This document shows positions 60,901 through 64,000 of a stretch of DNA of 64,000 nucleotides, piece by piece (the first letter of the stretch is position 1; each line of letters begins with the position of its first letter). Source of the stretch: JBOZRQ01 sp050789255 (GTDB lineage: Bacteria > Bacillota > Sulfobacillia > Symbiobacteriales > Symbiobacteriaceae); NCBI GenBank assembly GCA_050789255.1, contig JBOZRQ010000015.1:1-64000 (forward strand). The letters are read 5' to 3'. Both the position numbers and the translations under genes were made by a program. Under the pieces are notes generated by a model. It was not told where the DNA came from and made no database searches. It saw only the letters and a list, made by a program, of their open reading frames with translations.

Positions 60901-61597
60901 TGAGCAGTCACTTCTCGCACAGCTCCGAGTTGTCAAGGAAGCTTACGTCGCGGCCTACCGGGAACTCCATCAGAAGGCTCGTCTCTCGCAGATCCAGGAA
61001 GCAAAACGTCAGGCTTTCCTGAAGGACACCCGGTACACGCAGCTTCTGGCGCTTTCTGCGATCGCGCTCTTCCCGCAGGCCGATTTCCAGGCGGTACAGT
61101 CCGACCTGGCCGGCATGAAAGCGTGCGTTCAATTGAGCGGCCACGAACTGGAGAAGGCGACGGTCTGTCCGCAGTGCCAGTACCGGCCGGTGGACGAACT
61201 CGCTCAGAAGCAGTTCGGTGTAGTGCTGGACACCATGGACGAACGACTGCACAGCTTGCTGGACAAGGTAACCAAATCGCTGTTCGACAACCTTAGCGAT
61301 CCAACCGTGAAGGGAAACATCGCCCTCCTGACAGACCCAGAGGGCAAGGCGGCGCTGGAGGCGTTTCTGGTGTCAGGTCATCTCTCTGGTCAGGTGGGCG
61401 CCAGCTTTGTGAAGGCTGCGAACGAGGTGTTAGCGGGCCTCGATCCGGTGAAAATCCCCAAGGGCAGCCTGGAACAGGCGCTCTTTGGCGGCGCTGGCCC
61501 GCTCACGCCGGATGATCTCAAGAAGCGGTTTGAAAAGGTTTACGCTGAACTGGTGAAGGGCAAGACTCTTAACCAGGTAAGGTTTGTCTGGGAATAG
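57902..61597 (+). CDS. brxC: BREX BrxC-type large ATPase (DUF6079)
   Basis: A 1231-aa protein with an N-terminal AAA-like domain (Walker A GNYGTGKSHL at 67-76; Walker B LLLVVDELLDYL near residue 175) followed by long helical and coiled regions. A CPQC pair lies near the C terminus (TVCPQCQYRPVDEL). The start MRYADLVQFEPIESVVQL is typical of the DUF6079 family that serves as BrxC in type 3 BREX. ATG 57902 has GGGAGG seven bases ahead, 24 bp after brxF. The family is required for exclusion of phage DNA replication. Confidence 0.92.
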   Translation: MRYADLVQFEPIESVVQLTTSDDKAEATRLVSSFVISQAMADNLTKVVFPQLQFQTPKDNMGLLIVGNYGTGKSHLMSVIGAVAEDADQVLHLTNPKVVEPAGQIAGQFIVLRGEIGASTDNLRNILCKMLEQGLARHSIEFQFPRQDQIINNKEALQAMMAAFHEEYPDKGLLLVVDELLDYLRTRKEQELMLDLGFLRELGEVCKTTRFRIMAGVQEQLFNNPTFEFVSSQMRRVQERFHQVLISREDVSFVVTQRLLKKTPDQKARIREYLTGFAHYFGSMTERMDQYVDLFPVHPTYLDTFERVQVAEKREILRTISAEMAALLHQDVPTDVPGLIAFDSYWGRIKSHPSYQTVPEIRTVMEKANVLEDKIRHGMTKKLYVQPALRIIRGLAVHRLTTGDLRAALGLAAQELRDDLCILIPGADDADFLQTLLERVLKEILTVVNGQFITYSKTNGQYYLDVDRDVDYDALIEKKAASLDDDKLDRYYFDALVQVMELTDTPTFRTGFKIWPHEVEWRTRRVNRLGYLFLGAPNERPNTVPFRDFYIYFLEPFAPTKFKDEKKPDELFFDLAHVDDTFTASLRTYAGAKELAGSATGDSQKVYIKKAVDARKEIVDWLRAHMGTAFEVTYQGKKQRLIERAKGHVGNFVDIRAMINAVATVTFEDHFTNLAPQYPAFAVEKPIGPENRNQACTDALKWIGGSVKGKLGGAILDGLRLVDNGQIRTTGSPYAQALLQQLKAKGPGQVVNRAEVLVEDNQLELWHPFKLEPEFLVVVLGALIYTGELVVALPNGQKKLDTSDLDELKSMQAKELAEFKHIERPKDVPVSELRALFELLGLPPGLIVSEATREQGVLELQARVQNLAVDLAKAQSLVASGLTFWNQQLLSGTEQDEWKKGLKALKDFVDGLQAFNTTGKLKNFRHDLHAIRTQEPNFSILKAYHDLKSLLEKAQDLVTYLSQAEGTLPSTHPWRDQVKTARAKLQQELLDASVRSRPNFEQSLLAQLRVVKEAYVAAYRELHQKARLSQIQEAKRQAFLKDTRYTQLLALSAIALFPQADFQAVQSDLAGMKACVQLSGHELEKATVCPQCQYRPVDELAQKQFGVVLDTMDERLHSLLDKVTKSLFDNLSDPTVKGNIALLTDPEGKAALEAFLVSGHLSGQVGASFVKAANEVLAGLDPVKIPKGSLEQALFGGAGPLTPDDLKKRFEKVYAELVKGKTLNQVRFVWE

Positions 61598-61606
61598 CAG
61601 AGCAAA

Positions 61607-61648
61607 GAGGCGCTGGGACCGTGCCAGGCCCAGCGCCTCAATCCTTTT
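61607..61648 (+). terminator. Terminator-like hairpin between brxC and pglXI
   Basis: A perfect 11-bp stem (GAGGCGCTGGG with CCCAGCGCCTC) is followed by AATCCTTTTATG. It lies in the 65-bp gap inside the operon and would reduce transcription into the methylase and later genes unless bypassed. Confidence 0.7.
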
Positions 61649-61662
61649 ATGGGGGTTCGTGA

Positions 61663-64000
61663 ATGGCTAAGCAGCAGAGCTTTGATCTGGAGCCCAAGAA
61701 GGCGGGGCCGGTCGAGTGTCTGGGAATGACATTTGAGAACGATGAGGCCCGACGGGCCTACTTCCTGGAGCGGTTGAAAGAGAAGTTGCAGGACCCGGAG
61801 TTCCGCACAACCCCGGGCTTCCCCAAGGGGACTGATGAGGAGATCCTGCGGATATCCGATCCGCCGTATTATACCGCGTGTCCTAATCCTTTCCTGGGGC
61901 AGTTAATCTCCCACCGTACCGTTATCCCCGACGGCAGCATCGATTACTCACGAGAGCCTTTCGCAACTGATGTTAGTGAAGGACGCTACTCACCAGAATC
62001 ACTGTGCCATAGCTACCACACCAAAATTCCTGCACGTGCAATCGCCAGATATATCCTGCATTTTACCGAACCTGGGCATGTCATCCTTGATGGATTTGGC
62101 GGATCCGGCATGACGGGAGTGGCCGGCCATCTGGCTAGAGGGGGCGACCCCGATTTTGTGTCCCTACTGGAGCCGGAGTGGACTGCCAGGTTCGGCGAGA
62201 AGCCTAAATGGGGCCAACGTTACGTTGTTCTTGGTGACCTGTCGCCGGCAGCGACGTTTATCGAGTATAACTACACGCTTCCCGTCGACACAAGGAATTT
62301 CGTCGAGAAGGCCAAGCTGCTTGTGGCGCGCCTAAGCGATGAGATCGGGTGGATGTATGAAACCCGGGATGTTGGCGGACGGACCGGGGCAGTCAATTAC
62401 ACCGTATGGTCCGATGTTTTCTCATGCCCTTCCTGTGGCTCTGAAATCGTCTTTTACCAGGCGGCCGTCGATTTGGCTGGTCAAGAGGTAATGGATAACT
62501 TTTCATGCCAAAAATGCGGGGTTTCTCTAAAAAAGAAAGATTTAGAACGAGTTTGGACGTCAGAGTACGACCACCTACATGGTCAACCCATGCCGAGGCA
62601 GAAGTCCATACCGGTTCTGATCAATTATTCCATTGGCAGTAAGAGGTTCTCAAAGGTCCCTGACGAGTCTGACATTCAGCTGTTAGAAAAAGTAGCAACT
62701 AATTCGGGGCGTTTTTCCATTCCATTTGTGAAAATGCTCCACCGGGAAGGAGTTTGGGGAGATCAATGGCGTCGGGGCTATCATGCTGATGTAACACACT
62801 TCCACCATTATTACACAAACCGCAACGCCTACGCGTTGGCTCGGTTTTGGGAATTAGTTGTAGCGGAGGGGCTTGATACGGGCGTTGGAATGCTGCTCAC
62901 TGCCACGGCTCTCAAGCTCAGCAAACTATCTCGTTTCATGTTTGATGCCGCGGGTCGCATTCAGAATGGTGTTCTGTATATCCCGTCATTGCATCAAGAG
63001 ATGTCCCCGTTGCTCTTACTTGACGTAGCAGTAGGATATATCGCGCGGTATCGTGATAGCATTTGTCTGGACCGGTCGACCTGGATCACGACGGAAAGTA
63101 CCACCGGACTTCAGTCCATTCCCGATGACTCGATTGACTACGTCTTCACAGATCCGCCCTTTGGTGACAACCTAAAGTACTCCGAACTGAACTTTCTGTG
63201 GGAAAGTTGGCTGGGCGTCTACACAAAACACGAATTTGAGGCGGTTGAAAGCAAGATTCAGAACAAGGGGCTCTACGAGTATCAGCGGCTCATGACAGAT
63301 TGCTTTCGGGCCTACTACCGAGTTCTTAGACCTGGCCGTTGGATTACCGTGGTATTCCACAATTCGCGAAATGCCGTTTGGAATGCTATTCAAGAATCAC
63401 TCCAGCAGGCGGGCTTCGTGGTTGCGGACGTTCGTGGACTAGAGAAGAAGCAGGGCGCCTTCAATCAGGTTGTGGCTGCTGGTGCCGTTAAGCAAGATCT
63501 GGTCATCTCTGCCTACAAGCCCGATGACTCCGTCTCTCTGCAAGCTCGGCTTAGGCCAGGTTCTGAACAGTTGGTTTGGGAGTTTGTCTCCTCTCATCTC
63601 AACCATTTACCCCTTATCAGCCTGGAGAATGCTGACGAAGCACAAGTTGTGGCGGAGCGAACCAGTCAACTTCTTTTTGATAGAATGATCGCATTCCACG
63701 TGCAGAGAGGCATCTCGGTCCCAGTCTCCGCCGGGGAATTTTATCAGGAACTAGACCGTAAGTACGCAAAGCTGGACGGAATGTATTTCCTCCATGATCA
63801 GGTGTTTGAGTACGACGAGAAACGGGCCAAAGTCCGGGCAGTCAAGCAATTGACCTTCATGATAAATGACGAAGCTTCGGCTATACTTTGGACGCGAGCC
63901 GAGCTTGATCGCAAGCCCCAGTCATTCCAAGATCTCCAGCCTCTGTTCATGCGTGAAGTCCAGACATGGTCAGGCCACGAGCGAACAGTGGAACTGAAAC
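61663..64000 (+). CDS. pglX: BREX DNA methyltransferase (PglXI type), 3' end outside window
   Basis: The first 779 codons of an adenine-specific DNA methyltransferase, open to the window edge. Motif I is DGFGGSG (143-149) and the catalytic motif is TDPPFGDN (496-503). A two-CxxC zinc ribbon (CPSCGSEIVF, CQKCGVSL) lies in between, near residues 255-285. ATG 61663 has GGGGG seven bases ahead. GC content falls visibly after about 61850 compared with brxC. In type 3 BREX this enzyme marks host DNA; the expected helicase, PglZ and BrxA genes should follow beyond 64000. Confidence 0.9.
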   Translation, partial: MAKQQSFDLEPKKAGPVECLGMTFENDEARRAYFLERLKEKLQDPEFRTTPGFPKGTDEEILRISDPPYYTACPNPFLGQLISHRTVIPDGSIDYSREPFATDVSEGRYSPESLCHSYHTKIPARAIARYILHFTEPGHVILDGFGGSGMTGVAGHLARGGDPDFVSLLEPEWTARFGEKPKWGQRYVVLGDLSPAATFIEYNYTLPVDTRNFVEKAKLLVARLSDEIGWMYETRDVGGRTGAVNYTVWSDVFSCPSCGSEIVFYQAAVDLAGQEVMDNFSCQKCGVSLKKKDLERVWTSEYDHLHGQPMPRQKSIPVLINYSIGSKRFSKVPDESDIQLLEKVATNSGRFSIPFVKMLHREGVWGDQWRRGYHADVTHFHHYYTNRNAYALARFWELVVAEGLDTGVGMLLTATALKLSKLSRFMFDAAGRIQNGVLYIPSLHQEMSPLLLLDVAVGYIARYRDSICLDRSTWITTESTTGLQSIPDDSIDYVFTDPPFGDNLKYSELNFLWESWLGVYTKHEFEAVESKIQNKGLYEYQRLMTDCFRAYYRVLRPGRWITVVFHNSRNAVWNAIQESLQQAGFVVADVRGLEKKQGAFNQVVAAGAVKQDLVISAYKPDDSVSLQARLRPGSEQLVWEFVSSHLNHLPLISLENADEAQVVAERTSQLLFDRMIAFHVQRGISVPVSAGEFYQELDRKYAKLDGMYFLHDQVFEYDEKRAKVRAVKQLTFMINDEASAILWTRAELDRKPQSFQDLQPLFMREVQTWSGHERTVELK

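Overview
The window comes from a high-GC, spore-forming Gram-positive bacterium. It carries a gerA-type germinant-receptor operon, a PyrR-type pyrimidine attenuator and strong AGGAGG ribosome sites, with many GTG and TTG starts. The gene content and GC are what I would expect of Symbiobacterium or a close relative, but this is inference from content only. No rRNA, tRNA or CRISPR array was seen.

Layout. 1-8825 (minus): the N-terminal 2218 codons of a giant secreted repeat protein, downstream of a GNAT acetyltransferase and three tail-collar (microcystin-dependent-type) proteins. 9022-10505 (minus): a uracil permease with a PyrR-binding hairpin and terminator in its leader. 10536-16095 (minus): a DMSO-reductase-type operon (dmsA, dmsB, dmsC, TorD-like chaperone, polyferredoxin). 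16328-24585: a Uma2 protein, an aldo/keto reductase, an MFS exporter, then a C4-dicarboxylate module (DctS-like kinase, DctR-like regulator, DctB-like binding lipoprotein, DASS symporter). 24658-28751: a germinant receptor operon in the order A-C-D-B. 28777-35422: a CPBP protease, a MalT-like LuxR regulator, a heme-b-like membrane protein, and a LysR regulator divergent from an APC permease.

35389-41634 is the most interesting part. It is a copper/redox neighbourhood with two cupredoxins, a four-helix copper-binding protein, a His-rich FixH-like protein with a FixG/NapH-like polyferredoxin, and a Met-rich secreted protein. Two genes here are each interrupted by one in-frame TGA. In both, coding continues past the TGA with family-typical sequence, the TGA falls where a Cys is expected (CU and UxxC motifs), and a hairpin loop begins 20 nt downstream, as in bacterial SECIS elements. 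Both are probably selenoproteins. Four promoters here, including those of both recoded genes, share a 17-bp motif (consensus near TTCACAGTTTCTCCACA) at a fixed distance from a -10-like hexamer. This suggests one regulon under an OmpR-type activator or an unusual sigma factor.

41706-44332 encodes three secreted proteins. 44334-50413 (minus) is a nitrate-reduction operon: a NarK-type transporter fused to a heme-b-like membrane domain, a molybdopterin catalytic subunit, a four-cluster ferredoxin, a Rieske protein and a small membrane protein. 50458-54114 is a lower-GC accessory stretch with gene remnants, repeated hairpins and unrecognised genes. 54115-57156 (minus) is a restriction-like operon: a DNA-methylase/specificity fusion that lacks the catalytic NPPY/F motif, a PD-(D/E)xK-like nuclease, and a UDG-like protein interrupted by a TGA. 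Divergent from it, 57422-64000 is the start of a type 3 BREX locus (brxF, brxC, pglXI), which runs off the window. The right end is a defence island.
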